From contig JACPQF010000011.1 in NCBI GenBank assembly GCA_016190625.1, forward strand, positions 1 to 32,951: a DNA stretch of 32,951 nucleotides. The letters are read 5' to 3'. This document shows, in pieces, positions 22,304 to 30,426 of this stretch (position 1 is its first letter; each line of letters opens with the position of its first letter). This stretch comes from Chloroflexota bacterium (GTDB taxonomy: Bacteria; Chloroflexota; Dehalococcoidia; JACPQF01). A model generated the notes under the pieces. It was given only the letters and a program-made list of their open reading frames with translations, had not been told where the DNA came from and searched no databases. The translations under genes were made by a program, and so were the position numbers.

Positions 22304-23696
22304 GCCATTTCTCCACAAGTCCATCGGCATCCCAGGCGGTATTGGCTACGGGAACGGCCCAAATTCGCTTGTATGAGGTCGCCAGTTCCGCAAGAGATCG
22401 CTCGGTTCCGGCCCGGTCGAGTGGCATGTTGGAGGGAAGCATGCCTCGAGGCGTGCTGCCTCGATAGTAATACAAGAAGGTGGGATCCGGGTAGTTGAGC
22501 AGGATATAGTCCCCACTCCTCTCTTGCTGTCGAATCTCGGCTACCATAGCGCGCCAGCCCGCACTTTTGGCGTATTGCGGCTCGAAGAAGTAGTTTCCCA
22601 TCGATTGAACAGCCACCACGCCCACCAGGGCCGTCGCCAGGACAATTCCCGGCCAGCGCCAGGGCGTCAAGGTCACTGCCCCAAGGGAGATGACCAGAGC
22701 AAAGGCAGAAACGATGATTACGAGATGGCGCTCGTCGAACATGGGACGCCAAAGGGAGAGGGTGAAGAGCAGGAGGGTTGGAGCCGCCAGGTAGAAGGCG
22801 CCGACGGCCAGGGGCCAGGTCACACTCGCCCTCCTCGCCATCACCAGCCCGACCGCGGCCAACAACAACGCCAGCCCGACCATCGCAAACACCGACGGTC
22901 GCTGCTCGACGTCGACCGTGGTTCCCGCGCCAAGGGCGACAAGGGTACGCTCCAGAGATTCCCACCCATTCACCGGCTGGATCCAATCGGCCGAGTGGGA
23001 GGTAAAAGGAACCCTGGCCCACCAAACCCAGGGCAGGTAGGCAACGGCGAGGAGGGCCTGCGCCGAAAGCCACCGCCTAAGCGCTGCCAGCCACTCCTGT
23101 CGGTGAAATGGCAGCAGCGCCAGAGTGGCGACGTTCTCGGTCAGAACGATGTACAGGGCCGAGTAATGGGTGAGCACAGCAGCGTAGGTCACCAAGGCAT
23201 AGGCGAGCCAATTCCTACGCTTCGACAGGTCTGTAAGACTGAGAGCAACCGACGCGGTGGCGAAGAAGGCCAACATGGTGTAGCTTCTGGCATCTTGAGA
23301 GTGCCAGAGGAGGAAGGGGTTGATGGCCACTAGGAGGGACGCCAGCAGGGCCGCGCTCGTGACGGGCCCGCGCCCTCCCGCAAGCCGCTTCGTCAAGACC
23401 CTCGCAAGCCCGAACGTCGCGGGCACCACGAGAAGGCCAAACGCTACCGACACAAAGCGGACGGCAAACTCGCCATCGCCGGCGATACGTATCCAGAAAT
23501 GTAAGGTCGCGTAATACAATGGTGGGTGCGGCTCGCCGGTCGACAGGAGGTTGAACAGCCTACCGAGGTCCCAATTGGCCGCCATAACGCTGAAAGATTC
23601 GTCCCCCCGCAGTGACACAAAGTCGAGGCGGGCCAGCCGCAGGGCGAAAGCGAAGAGCGCGATCAGCAGCGCTAAGATGGTCGTCTTCTTCGCCAT
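22230..23696 (-). CDS. GT39-like membrane glycosyltransferase
   Basis: A 488-residue polytopic protein. The first loop carries the catalytic pair of the family ('FVSLRGDESFSV') and 'EPHPPLYYATLHFW', typical for ArnT/PMT-type transferases that move a sugar from an undecaprenyl-phosphate-type donor. About ten hydrophobic segments follow and a short soluble tail ends 'VRLALYSTE'. It overlaps YfhO upstream by 25 bp and the second transferase downstream, so the three are one transcription unit. Likely decorates surface glycans or proteins; the acceptor is unknown. Confidence 0.9.
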   Translation of the reverse strand: MAKKTTILALLIALFAFALRLARLDFVSLRGDESFSVMAANWDLGRLFNLLSTGEPHPPLYYATLHFWIRIAGDGEFAVRFVSVAFGLLVVPATFGLARVLTKRLAGGRGPVTSAALLASLLVAINPFLLWHSQDARSYTMLAFFATASVALSLTDLSKRRNWLAYALVTYAAVLTHYSALYIVLTENVATLALLPFHRQEWLAALRRWLSAQALLAVAYLPWVWWARVPFTSHSADWIQPVNGWESLERTLVALGAGTTVDVEQRPSVFAMVGLALLLAAVGLVMARRASVTWPLAVGAFYLAAPTLLLFTLSLWRPMFDERHLVIIVSAFALVISLGAVTLTPWRWPGIVLATALVGVVAVQSMGNYFFEPQYAKSAGWRAMVAEIRQQERSGDYILLNYPDPTFLYYYRGSTPRGMLPSNMPLDRAGTERSLAELATSYKRIWAVPVANTAWDADGLVEKWLGSHLRKVEEHAFSGVRLALYSTE

Positions 23697-25951
23697 ACCA
23701 TAGCCGCAACAAGCAGGATTATCGAGGAAAGCAATGTCAGTCCGGTGATCGCGTACCCGACCTTGAAGGAAGCCGGCTCGAAGGTCATTTCGATTACGTG
23801 CCTGCCGGGGTCGAGGGCCACCCCGCGTAGGGTCACATCGGCGCGCAGGATTTTCGACGGCTTGCCGTCCACTTTGACTTTCCAGCCAGGGTAGAACACC
23901 TCGCTCACGAGAAGGATGCCCGGCTTATCGATCTGAGTCTCAATCAGGAGCCTATCGGGTCGGGGCGACGAGAAGGTCGCCTCCGACGGTCCGGCTCCTT
24001 GCCCGGACAGCTTGAGACCGGAATCATCGGCCAGGACGACGACATTGCGAGGGTCGAACTCGGCGGAGCCCAGAATGGCCAGAGCCTTTTCGTCGCTCGG
24101 CTCAACTCTGGCCTCATGGATAACCGAGGCTCTGGGCAAAGGATCGGGCAACTCGTAAAGGTGTATTTTGTCCTCCGTCAAGATCTTCTTGCCCAGAGGA
24201 TAGTCTCCCCGCCAGGTCACCAAATACCGGACGTTCAAGATCTGCCACCACCGCTCCCACGGCAGCTTCTCGAGTTGCTTGTATCTCTTCACCACGAGGG
24301 GGCTGGCCCCCATAATGTCTTCCACGCCGTAGACAAGGCCGTAGTTGAGGGGAATCTGGTATTCGTTGTATACCCTCCCTAGCTTGCTGTGCTCCTGCAG
24401 GTAGCGCACGAGCGGCGTCGCAACGTAATGATCCTCCGGCTTCTTCTCTTCGAGGTTGTTCTTCCAGTTCACTGAGAACAAGTCAAAGACGATCAGGGCG
24501 ACGGCGGCCAGAGAGAAAAGCGGCGTGGCAAGGCCGTTTTCCCTCGCCCGCAGCAGGCCATACCCGAGCAACAGAAGGAGGCTGAGGAAGGACATCCCGC
24601 CCATCACGCTGTCGAGTTTCTCGAAGCGCAGGTCGAGGATGAAGATGACGCCGAGCAGAGCGAGCGCCCCCACACCACACACAAGCAGTACTCTGGCCGC
24701 CCTAGCGACTCGCGCCGTGTCGAGTCGCCCCTCGGCCAGCAAAAGCGCTCCGTAGCCCGCCAATTGGGCAGCGGCAAAGCTCGTCAGGTATATAGCTCTC
24801 TCCTGATCGCGAAAGGTGGAGAAGCCGGGAGCGAGCAAGTAGAACGCGCTATAAAGAAAAGTGTTGCCGCCAAAGGAAATAGCCAGTGACAGGCCCGCAA
24901 AGAACACCCAATAGAGCACCTCCCTGGCGCGACGGAACTGAATGGCCAACACCGCCAGTGCCACGGGGAAGATCCCGACGTACATCGGCGACATCACTGA
25001 AACCGAGCCCGGAAGCGCTATCTGGAGAATGTCTTTCAGAGGAAAGCCTCCGCTGGTGAAGCCATAGGTCAGCTTGTCCCGCGTGGAGACGCGCATGAAC
25101 TCGTAGGTCGGCACTAACTGTATAGCCGCCAGGCCGATCCCCACGATCAGGAGCGCTGGCAACACCCAGCAGGCGGCAAAGGCGGCGCGCTTCCCCTGAT
25201 CGCGATATAACACTGCCAATCTGAAAGCCAGGTAAGCCACGGTCCCGTAGACAACGTACATAAAGGCCTGTGGGTGGCCGGCGAGGGCAGACAGGCCGAG
25301 GGCGAGCCCGCCGCCGATGGTAGCAGCAAGCTGCGACCGCGCCGAGATTCGCGGGCGAGTGGCCAGGTGGGCGAACAGCAGGATCAGGGGCAGCCAGACT
25401 TCCACTTCGAGGATAGACACGCACTGGGTAGGGTAGGAGGTGAGATAGCCGCTGAAGGCGAACACCAGGCCGGCCACGGCGGCGGCAAAGCGGTTCCTGA
25501 AAAGCACCATCCCAAAGGCGTAGGCGAACACGGCAGCCAGGAAGATGTGGAAAACCACCTCGGCCTCATAGGCCCGGAAGGGAAACTGGGCGCCCCTAAT
25601 CAGAATCGTGAACCAACTGAGGGGATAGAACACCGCCGACTGAATATCGGCGACAAAAGGATGGCCGCCGAGAGCGTAAGGCTGCCAGAGGGGAATCCTT
25701 CCGGCAAGCAATTCCTGCGCCCGGAAGAAAGCGAAGGGGTAGAACTGGTCGATGAAGTCTCCCTTGGGAAAGGAGGCGCGATTGACGGCGTCAGGCGTGA
25801 TGATCCGCCAGTAGAAGAGGGCGGTGCCGAATAAGTACATCGCCACGACGGCGCTGTCCCGCCACGCCCTCTCGAATAGCCACTGCAGACGGGCCAGGCC
25901 AGCGCGGGAGGCCAAGCTGGCTTCCGCCCTGGGCAGCGTTACATCGGCCAT
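23672..25951 (-). CDS. YfhO-family polytopic membrane protein
   Basis: A 759-residue membrane protein with about 12-13 hydrophobic segments and a C-terminal periplasmic-like domain. 'RIPLWQPYALGGHPFVADIQSAVFYPLSW' near the N-terminus and 'VSEVFYPGWKVKVDGKP' near the C-terminus are hallmark YfhO motifs. YfhO proteins assist glycosylation of lipoteichoic acids in Firmicutes (family knowledge), and its place with two GT39-like genes fits glycan assembly. The ATG lacks a good Shine-Dalgarno but has a near-consensus promoter about 55 nt upstream. Confidence 0.9.
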   Translation of the reverse strand: MADVTLPRAEASLASRAGLARLQWLFERAWRDSAVVAMYLFGTALFYWRIITPDAVNRASFPKGDFIDQFYPFAFFRAQELLAGRIPLWQPYALGGHPFVADIQSAVFYPLSWFTILIRGAQFPFRAYEAEVVFHIFLAAVFAYAFGMVLFRNRFAAAVAGLVFAFSGYLTSYPTQCVSILEVEVWLPLILLFAHLATRPRISARSQLAATIGGGLALGLSALAGHPQAFMYVVYGTVAYLAFRLAVLYRDQGKRAAFAACWVLPALLIVGIGLAAIQLVPTYEFMRVSTRDKLTYGFTSGGFPLKDILQIALPGSVSVMSPMYVGIFPVALAVLAIQFRRAREVLYWVFFAGLSLAISFGGNTFLYSAFYLLAPGFSTFRDQERAIYLTSFAAAQLAGYGALLLAEGRLDTARVARAARVLLVCGVGALALLGVIFILDLRFEKLDSVMGGMSFLSLLLLLGYGLLRARENGLATPLFSLAAVALIVFDLFSVNWKNNLEEKKPEDHYVATPLVRYLQEHSKLGRVYNEYQIPLNYGLVYGVEDIMGASPLVVKRYKQLEKLPWERWWQILNVRYLVTWRGDYPLGKKILTEDKIHLYELPDPLPRASVIHEARVEPSDEKALAILGSAEFDPRNVVVLADDSGLKLSGQGAGPSEATFSSPRPDRLLIETQIDKPGILLVSEVFYPGWKVKVDGKPSKILRADVTLRGVALDPGRHVIEMTFEPASFKVGYAITGLTLLSSIILLVAAMVWRRRRPS

Positions 25952-26008
25952 CCGGTCAACTTTGTCGACTTCATCACTCCCCCGCGACCCCTGGGTTTGC
26001 TAGTGGCG

Positions 26009-26037
26009 ATTATAACGCTTCCGCGAAGGCTTGTCCA
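26009..26037 (-). promoter_or_regulatory. Near-consensus sigma70 promoter of the YfhO-GT39 operon
   Basis: Minus strand: TGGACA (26032-26037), 17 bp, TATAAT (26009-26014). The -10 is consensus, the -35 matches 5 of 6, and the leader is about 50 nt. Confidence 0.75.
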
Positions 26038-26075
26038 TCGAGACAAGATCGAAACGGCGGCGAAAGCTTACACCA

Positions 26076-27578
26076 TTACGTATTTTCGCCCCCGCGAAGG
26101 ATGACATCGTGCGCGCCGGCTTCTCTGAAGCTCAGCTCCGACACCAAAGTAAGGCGAGCCTTGCCGTGGTACTCTTGCAGAGAGCGCGCCCCGCAGTTGC
26201 ACATCACGGCCTTGATCTTGGAAAGCGTGGTGCGCACATTTTCGGCGAGCCCTCCAGCGTACGGCACGTAGGCGTCCACCCCTTCCTCAAAAGGCAGTAC
26301 GCCGCCCTTTCCCCCTAAATCATACCTTTGCCAGTTTCTGGCTCGGTTGCTTCCCTCTCCCCAATACTCTTTGACGTAGCTCGATCCCAGCTTCAACCTT
26401 TGCGACGGGCTCTCGTCAAAGCGGGCGAAGTATCGCCCCATCATCACGAAATCGGCTCCCATCGCCAGAGCTAGAGCGATGTGATAATCGTAGACCAGCC
26501 CGCCATCGGAACAAAGCGGAATGTAAACGCCCATCTTGTCGTAGTACTCATCCCGCGCTCGGTCGACCTCAATAACCGCGGTCGCCTGTCCTCTGCCGAT
26601 GCCTTTCTCCTCGCTTGTGATGCATATCGAACCGCCGCCGATCCCGATCTTGACGAAGTCGGCGCCCGACTCTGCGAGGAACAGGAAGCCCTCGCGATCC
26701 ACCACATTGCCGCCACCTACCTTGACCGAATCGCCGTACTCCTCCTTGACGAAGCGGATAGTATCTCCCTGCCACTCCGTGAATCCGTCGGAGGAATCCA
26801 CGCACAGCATGTCGACCCCGGCCTCCACCAGGGCAGGTACCCTTTCTCGATAATCCCTCGTGTTGATCCCAGCTCCCACCACCAGCCTCTTCTTAGCGTC
26901 TACCAGCTCCTGGGGATTGTCCTTATGCGCATCATAGTCTTTTCTAAACACGAGGTAGAGCAGTCGCTGCGCTTCGTCCACGATAGGAAGACAATTCAGT
27001 TTGTGGCCCCATAGCAGATCGTTTGCCTCTTCCAAAGTGGTCGTCTCTCCCCCACAGACCATCTGGGAAAACGGAGTCATGAATTCCTCGACCTTCGCAT
27101 CGACCGGGGTCCTAGAAGGTCTGTAGTCCCGACTGGTAACGATGCCCAACAAGCGCCCTGACGGCGAGCCATCCGCGGTGATCGCGATCGAGGAGTGGCC
27201 AGTTTTCTCCTTGAGAGCAAGAACATCTGCCAGCGTGTGCTTGGGAGTGAGGTTTGAGTCGCTGACCACGAACCCCGCCTTGTGCTTCTTGACCCGCCTC
27301 ACCATTTCGGCTTGCTCCTCGATGGGCTGAGACTGGTATATGAACGATATCCCCCCGGACCTTGCCAGGGCAATGGCAAGGCGGTCGTTGGACACAGACT
27401 GCATGACCGCGGACGAAAGAGGAATATTGAGGTTCAACGACGAAGCCTCACCCTTGCGAAACCTCACAACTGGGGTACGCAATTCCACGTTTTCGGCAAT
27501 GCAATCCCTGGCCGTAAGGTTTGGAATCAGCATGTATTCTCTGAATGTGCGGGAAGGCTCGTTGCAATAGTAGGCCAC
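26076..27578 (-). CDS. guaB: IMP dehydrogenase, Tritrichomonas-like type
   Basis: A 500-residue enzyme converting IMP to XMP with NAD, the first step of GMP synthesis. The core barrel is interrupted by a CBS pair (about 105-220). The catalytic Cys319 lies in '[17 protein letters not shown]'. The flap has '[21 protein letters not shown]' in place of the common YRGMGS loop, and '[13 protein letters not shown]' follows. From memory this closely tracks the IMPDH of the protozoan Tritrichomonas foetus, including the 'MxxYYNEP'-like N-terminus and 'MCNCGA' near the end. One odd change is Ser instead of Arg after 'ICIT'. The start is GTG with GAGGTGAGG upstream. The leader carries two hairpins. Confidence 0.93.
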   Translation of the reverse strand: MAYYCNEPSRTFREYMLIPNLTARDCIAENVELRTPVVRFRKGEASSLNLNIPLSSAVMQSVSNDRLAIALARSGGISFIYQSQPIEEQAEMVRRVKKHKAGFVVSDSNLTPKHTLADVLALKEKTGHSSIAITADGSPSGRLLGIVTSRDYRPSRTPVDAKVEEFMTPFSQMVCGGETTTLEEANDLLWGHKLNCLPIVDEAQRLLYLVFRKDYDAHKDNPQELVDAKKRLVVGAGINTRDYRERVPALVEAGVDMLCVDSSDGFTEWQGDTIRFVKEEYGDSVKVGGGNVVDREGFLFLAESGADFVKIGIGGGSICITSEEKGIGRGQATAVIEVDRARDEYYDKMGVYIPLCSDGGLVYDYHIALALAMGADFVMMGRYFARFDESPSQRLKLGSSYVKEYWGEGSNRARNWQRYDLGGKGGVLPFEEGVDAYVPYAGGLAENVRTTLSKIKAVMCNCGARSLQEYHGKARLTLVSELSFREAGAHDVILRGGENT

Positions 27579-27621
27579 GTCACCTCACCTCTTTTGTCGT
27601 GGAGTTCTAAATCGTGTCCCG

Positions 27622-27679
27622 CCATCGAAGTGTTAATCACTCCGATGGTATAGATTGCCGCGATCACCTCGATCGCGGC
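27622..27679 (-). promoter_or_regulatory. Two hairpins in the guaB leader
   Basis: GCCGCGATC (27657-27665) and GATCGCGGC (27671-27679) form a perfect 9-bp stem with a 5-nt loop. CCATCGAAGTG (27622-27632) and CACTCCGATGG (27638-27648) pair with one mismatch around TTAAT. Both lie between the TATAAT at 27689 and the guaB start. They do not match a riboswitch class I know. The first could also end transcripts from the oxidoreductase gene upstream, but no T-run follows. Confidence 0.5.
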
Positions 27680-27688
27680 TCCATCGTA

Positions 27689-27717
27689 ATTATACTAGCA
27701 TACCGAAATGCAAACAA
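27689..27717 (-). promoter_or_regulatory. Candidate guaB promoter
   Basis: Minus strand: TTGTTT (27712-27717), 17 bp, consensus TATAAT (27689-27694). The weak -35 suggests an activator or moderate strength. The leader is about 100 nt. Confidence 0.55.
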
Positions 27718-27773
27718 CCTCTCCCACTATTCAAGATGATAGTGGCGGTCCAGTCCAGCACGTTCGACAGCTA

Positions 27774-28862
27774 TCATCTCGTCTTCACACGCAGAGCAGC
27801 AATATCGACGTCGGTGAGGGTCCCGTTTGCCACTTCCCATTCACGCCCCACCAAAGGATTCACTTCACAGGTGATAGGTAGGAAGTTGTGGAGGCGCTTG
27901 TAGCACTTATTGCAGGCATTGCAGACCGTGATCTCCGCTTCACGCCCTTCCCTGACCTTCTGTGCCCAGTAGGGATCGGCGATGAGCTGGCGGCCGACGG
28001 CGATGAGATCGGCTTTCCCTTCCCGCAAAACGCGCTCGGTTACCTCTCCGGTGTTCATGCGGCCGACGGCGATAACCTTGGCCCTCGTTACCACTCCCTT
28101 GACCGCTGCTGCCAGATCGGCGTGGGTGGCCATCGGCATGTTCTTGCGGGGCATGACGTAGTCTTTCCTGCCGGGACCATGCGCGACCGAGATGTCAAGT
28201 ACGTCCACGCCGGCATTTTCGAGGGCGACGGCGAATGGCAGCGTGTCCTCGATCGTGATGCCGTCGTCAAAGTATTCTATGGCGCTGTGCCGATACATTA
28301 TCACGTAGTCGTCACCCACAGCGGCGCGCGTTCCGGCGACGAGCTCCAGGGCGAAGCGCATGCGCCGCTCCAGGCTGCCGCCATATTCATCGGTGCGCTT
28401 ATTGGTTCGGGGTGAGAAGAACTCCTGGGCGAAATGGCTATGGGCGCCGTGCAAGTTCACGGCATCGAACCCGGCTTCCTTTGCCATAGCGGCAGCAAAG
28501 GCGAGCCGCTGAACGGTATCTCGGATCTCCTGTCTAGTGATCTCTCTCATGCCGTCGGTGGCGGAAGGCGCCACCGCCTCACCCGACGGTAACTTATTTC
28601 CGCACAACAATTGGATCGCCGCTTTGGCCCCCGCCGCATGTATCGCTTCGACTAGTCTAGCCACTCCGGCGACGAACGACGCCTTCTGGAAAACGTCGAT
28701 TGGCGTGGCCTGAGCGATGACAAGGCCGGCGCCACCCTTGGCCCGCTCAGCATAGTAGGTGACGGCCCGGTCCGAGCGCAGGCCGAAATTCGTGGCCATC
28801 GGCGGCATAACAATCCTGTTTTTGAGCTTGAGTGCGCCAATTTCCAGCGGCTCGAAAAGCAT
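27774..28862 (-). CDS. NADH:flavin oxidoreductase (Old Yellow Enzyme family)
   Basis: A 362-residue FMN-dependent TIM-barrel reductase. 'LFEPLEIGALKLKNRIVMPPM' is the usual N-terminus; 'GFDAVNLHGAHSHFAQEFFSPRTNKRTDEYGGSLERR' (read in parts) carries the family HxxH-like and 'DEYGG' motifs. The late 'VCNACNKCYKRL' and 'CEVNP' cysteines fit the iron-sulfur branch related to 2,4-dienoyl-CoA reductase, but the C-terminal flavin/NAD domains of those larger enzymes are absent. The track start at 29009 has no support; the ATG at 28862 has AGGAG about 9 nt upstream and begins the fold. The substrate is an unknown enone or similar electrophile. Confidence 0.9.
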   Translation of the reverse strand: MLFEPLEIGALKLKNRIVMPPMATNFGLRSDRAVTYYAERAKGGAGLVIAQATPIDVFQKASFVAGVARLVEAIHAAGAKAAIQLLCGNKLPSGEAVAPSATDGMREITRQEIRDTVQRLAFAAAMAKEAGFDAVNLHGAHSHFAQEFFSPRTNKRTDEYGGSLERRMRFALELVAGTRAAVGDDYVIMYRHSAIEYFDDGITIEDTLPFAVALENAGVDVLDISVAHGPGRKDYVMPRKNMPMATHADLAAAVKGVVTRAKVIAVGRMNTGEVTERVLREGKADLIAVGRQLIADPYWAQKVREGREAEITVCNACNKCYKRLHNFLPITCEVNPLVGREWEVANGTLTDVDIAALRVKTR

Positions 28863-29211
28863 CTGACCATCTCCTATCAAACTGCAGGTTTTTCCTTTTG
28901 TCTCGCCCCTGTCACTCAATGGTGGCACTGCGTAGAAGGCTTCCCAGATGGCATCTCTTGCCCGATCTAAGCAAGTAGTGGAAAGTTCCTTTCGGTCTTC
29001 CACGCTCAAAGGGTGAAAGAAACTTTCCTCGATCTACTTAGTAGCTCGCCAATTCCCGCAGGTCAGTCTTGAATCAGGCACTGAGGCGACTAGCAGAGTA
29101 CCACCAAGCCTGTCGCCCTTGCTGACACCAACTGGCGGCCACAAAAAACGGAGATCCTTATGGCACGGTGCGATTATATTCCCTTTTGAGGTAGTGATCA
29201 ATCCTCCGATG

Positions 29212-29249
29212 TGTACTCGTCCAGTAACAGGGGTTACTGGACGAGCACA
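29212..29249. repeat. Long inverted repeat upstream of hicBA
   Basis: CTCGTCCAGTAAC (29216-29228), loop AGGG, GTTACTGGACGAG (29233-29245), all perfect. After one mismatch pairing continues with TGT and ACA, giving 16 of 17 pairs. No T-run follows. It could be a REP-like element, the end of a lost mobile element, or a transcription stop. Confidence 0.6.
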
Positions 29250-29334
29250 GGCTGCAACCCACCGTTTGGAGGTGGGATTTCCGGCCTTGCCGATTCACCT
29301 TCAAACGATGGTACTGCATTGGGAGACAGGAATG

Positions 29335-29343
29335 TGCGATAAT
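29335..29343 (+). promoter_or_regulatory. Extended -10 promoter of hicBA
   Basis: TGC-GATAAT is an extended -10 with a 5 of 6 match; no good -35 is seen. The leader would be about 30 nt. Confidence 0.45.
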
Positions 29344-29378
29344 AAGTTTGTGGTCGACAAGGTTGCAAGGAGGACGAC

Positions 29379-29663
29379 GTGAACATCGAATATACGGTTC
29401 AAATCTGGAAAGAGGGCGGACAATTCGTAGCCCACGCCATGCCACTGGACCTGACGAGCTCGGGTCGAACGCCCGAAGAGGCGCGAAAAGCGCTGGATGA
29501 GGCGGTAACTCTGTTTCTCGAGACTGCCGGAGAAATGGGGACGCTCGATGACGTACTTCTCGAGAGCGGCTACGAACTTGAGCAAGGAAACTGGATCAGT
29601 CCTGTGTGGGTTGGGGTCGAAATGCATTCGATCGCAGTTGGCGCCGAGGCGTGGCGAAGATAA
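29379..29663 (+). CDS. hicB: HicB-family antitoxin
   Basis: A 94-residue HicB-type protein. The strand-rich start 'YTVQIWKEGGQFVAHAMPLDLTSSGRTPEEARKALDEAVTLFLE', read in parts, is the partial RNase H fold of HicB with the usual 'G.T.EEA...L.EA' pattern. No C-terminal DNA-binding domain is present. The GTG start has AAGGAGG 5 nt upstream. It precedes the toxin gene with a 13-bp overlap, the reversed order (B before A) seen in many such modules. Confidence 0.85.
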   Translation: MNIEYTVQIWKEGGQFVAHAMPLDLTSSGRTPEEARKALDEAVTLFLETAGEMGTLDDVLLESGYELEQGNWISPVWVGVEMHSIAVGAEAWRR

Positions 29664-29881
29664 CTCCCGTTCACTGGAGAGTGTTGGAAAGGGTCGTTCA
29701 GGCCGCAGGTTTTCGGTTTGCCAGGCAAGTGGGCAGCTACCGCTCTTACGTCAAATCCGGCGTCTCCAGACCGCTGGTAATCACTACTTGCGATGAAGTT
29801 CCAGTATCCATCATAAGAAGCAACGTGAAGACGGCAGGAATCTCAAGAGACCAATACTTCCGTTTGCTCGCGGAAGACTAG
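29651..29881 (+). CDS. hicA: HicA-like toxin lacking the catalytic histidine
   Basis: A 76-residue dsRBD-fold protein. 'VVQAAGFRFARQVGSYRSYVK' and 'VPVSIIRSNVKTAGISRDQYFRLL' align with the HicA family, where the first motif normally reads 'GSHxxY'. Here Tyr30 replaces the catalytic His, so mRNA cleavage may be lost. The GTG at 29651 starts the fold; the ATG at 29606 in the track is an extension into hicB. The pair may be a decayed module that retains binding, or a variant with a different active site. Its stop shares CTAG with the convergent abrB-like gene. Confidence 0.8.
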   Translation: MAKITPVHWRVLERVVQAAGFRFARQVGSYRSYVKSGVSRPLVITTCDEVPVSIIRSNVKTAGISRDQYFRLLAED

Positions 29882-30195
29882 CGCCAGACTTTTGGAGCAC
29901 GGTCTCGCTCTGCCATGCGAGGGATCGCGCGGACCGAAGCAGCCTTTTCCGTGGCCGCCTCGCTCCAGGCAGCGTGCGTCGCCTTGTCCCATTCCTCGCC
30001 GGCCAGAACGGTGGCTCTCGAATGAGAGGCCAGACTACCCTTTAGTGAGCGCTTATGTTCTGGCGGAACGAAGTAGACTTCTACGTGATCATTCACCAGA
30101 CGTTGGAGCGCGATCCATCCAGCCTGAACGCCGAGCCTATCGCGAATCTCCTTTGATATGACTATCTGGCCCCTTGAGCCTACGACGTTGGCCAC
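29878..30195 (-). CDS. AbrB/MazE-type DNA-binding protein, lone antitoxin
   Basis: A 105-residue protein with an N-terminal swapped-hairpin AbrB domain ('NVVGSRGQIVISKEIRDRLGVQAGWIALQ') and a longer, charged C-terminal region that could bind a partner. The GTG at 30195 has GGAG 8 nt upstream and starts at the fold; the track start at 30234 is less likely. No toxin gene follows on its strand, since it runs into the convergent HicA-like gene. An orphan antitoxin or transition-state-like regulator is possible. Confidence 0.75.
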   Translation of the reverse strand: MANVVGSRGQIVISKEIRDRLGVQAGWIALQRLVNDHVEVYFVPPEHKRSLKGSLASHSRATVLAGEEWDKATHAAWSEAATEKAASVRAIPRMAERDRAPKVWR

Positions 30196-30269
30196 CGCAT
30201 GTTCTCCAACTCTTCCGTAGAAACAAGATAACATGAAATGGTCTGCGCAGCAAGCGCGCTGATTTTGCA

Positions 30270-30328
30270 GACCTGGTACAGAGAGTGCACCAGGTCCTGG
30301 GGTCGCACCCTCGGCTCAGACAGCCGAG
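30270..30328 (+). promoter_or_regulatory. Two hairpins upstream of the methyltransferase gene
   Basis: GACCTGGT (30270-30277) pairs with ACCAGGTC (30289-30296) around an 11-nt loop. CTCGGCT (30310-30316) pairs with AGCCGAG (30322-30328) around CAGAC, followed by AAAAAGCG. They lie about 100-160 nt before the start at 30427. They match no S-adenosylmethionine or -homocysteine riboswitch that I can recognise. Confidence 0.4.
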
Positions 30329-30426
30329 AAAAAGCGATCACACCGTATCTCCGCGCTGGGCAGACGCATGACACGGAGGTCTACAGAGTAAGGATAGTCG
30401 ATTTTCGATGTAGTGGGAAATCAGAA

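Larger units (their letters stand above)
28863..29378. other. 516-bp intergenic region with a long inverted repeat
   Basis: No convincing gene is present. It holds the oxidoreductase leader on the left, a 13-bp perfect inverted repeat at 29216-29245 and the HicBA promoter on the right. The short ORFs in the track here lack ribosome-binding sites and family features. Confidence 0.6.

Noticed and set aside
30270-30328. S-adenosylmethionine or -homocysteine riboswitch
   Set aside because: Hairpins are present but none of the conserved core sequences of the classes I know could be found.
30238-30426. N-terminal extension of the methyltransferase
   Set aside because: The 63 extra residues show no fold-like sequence and the DNA holds two hairpins, so it reads as a leader.
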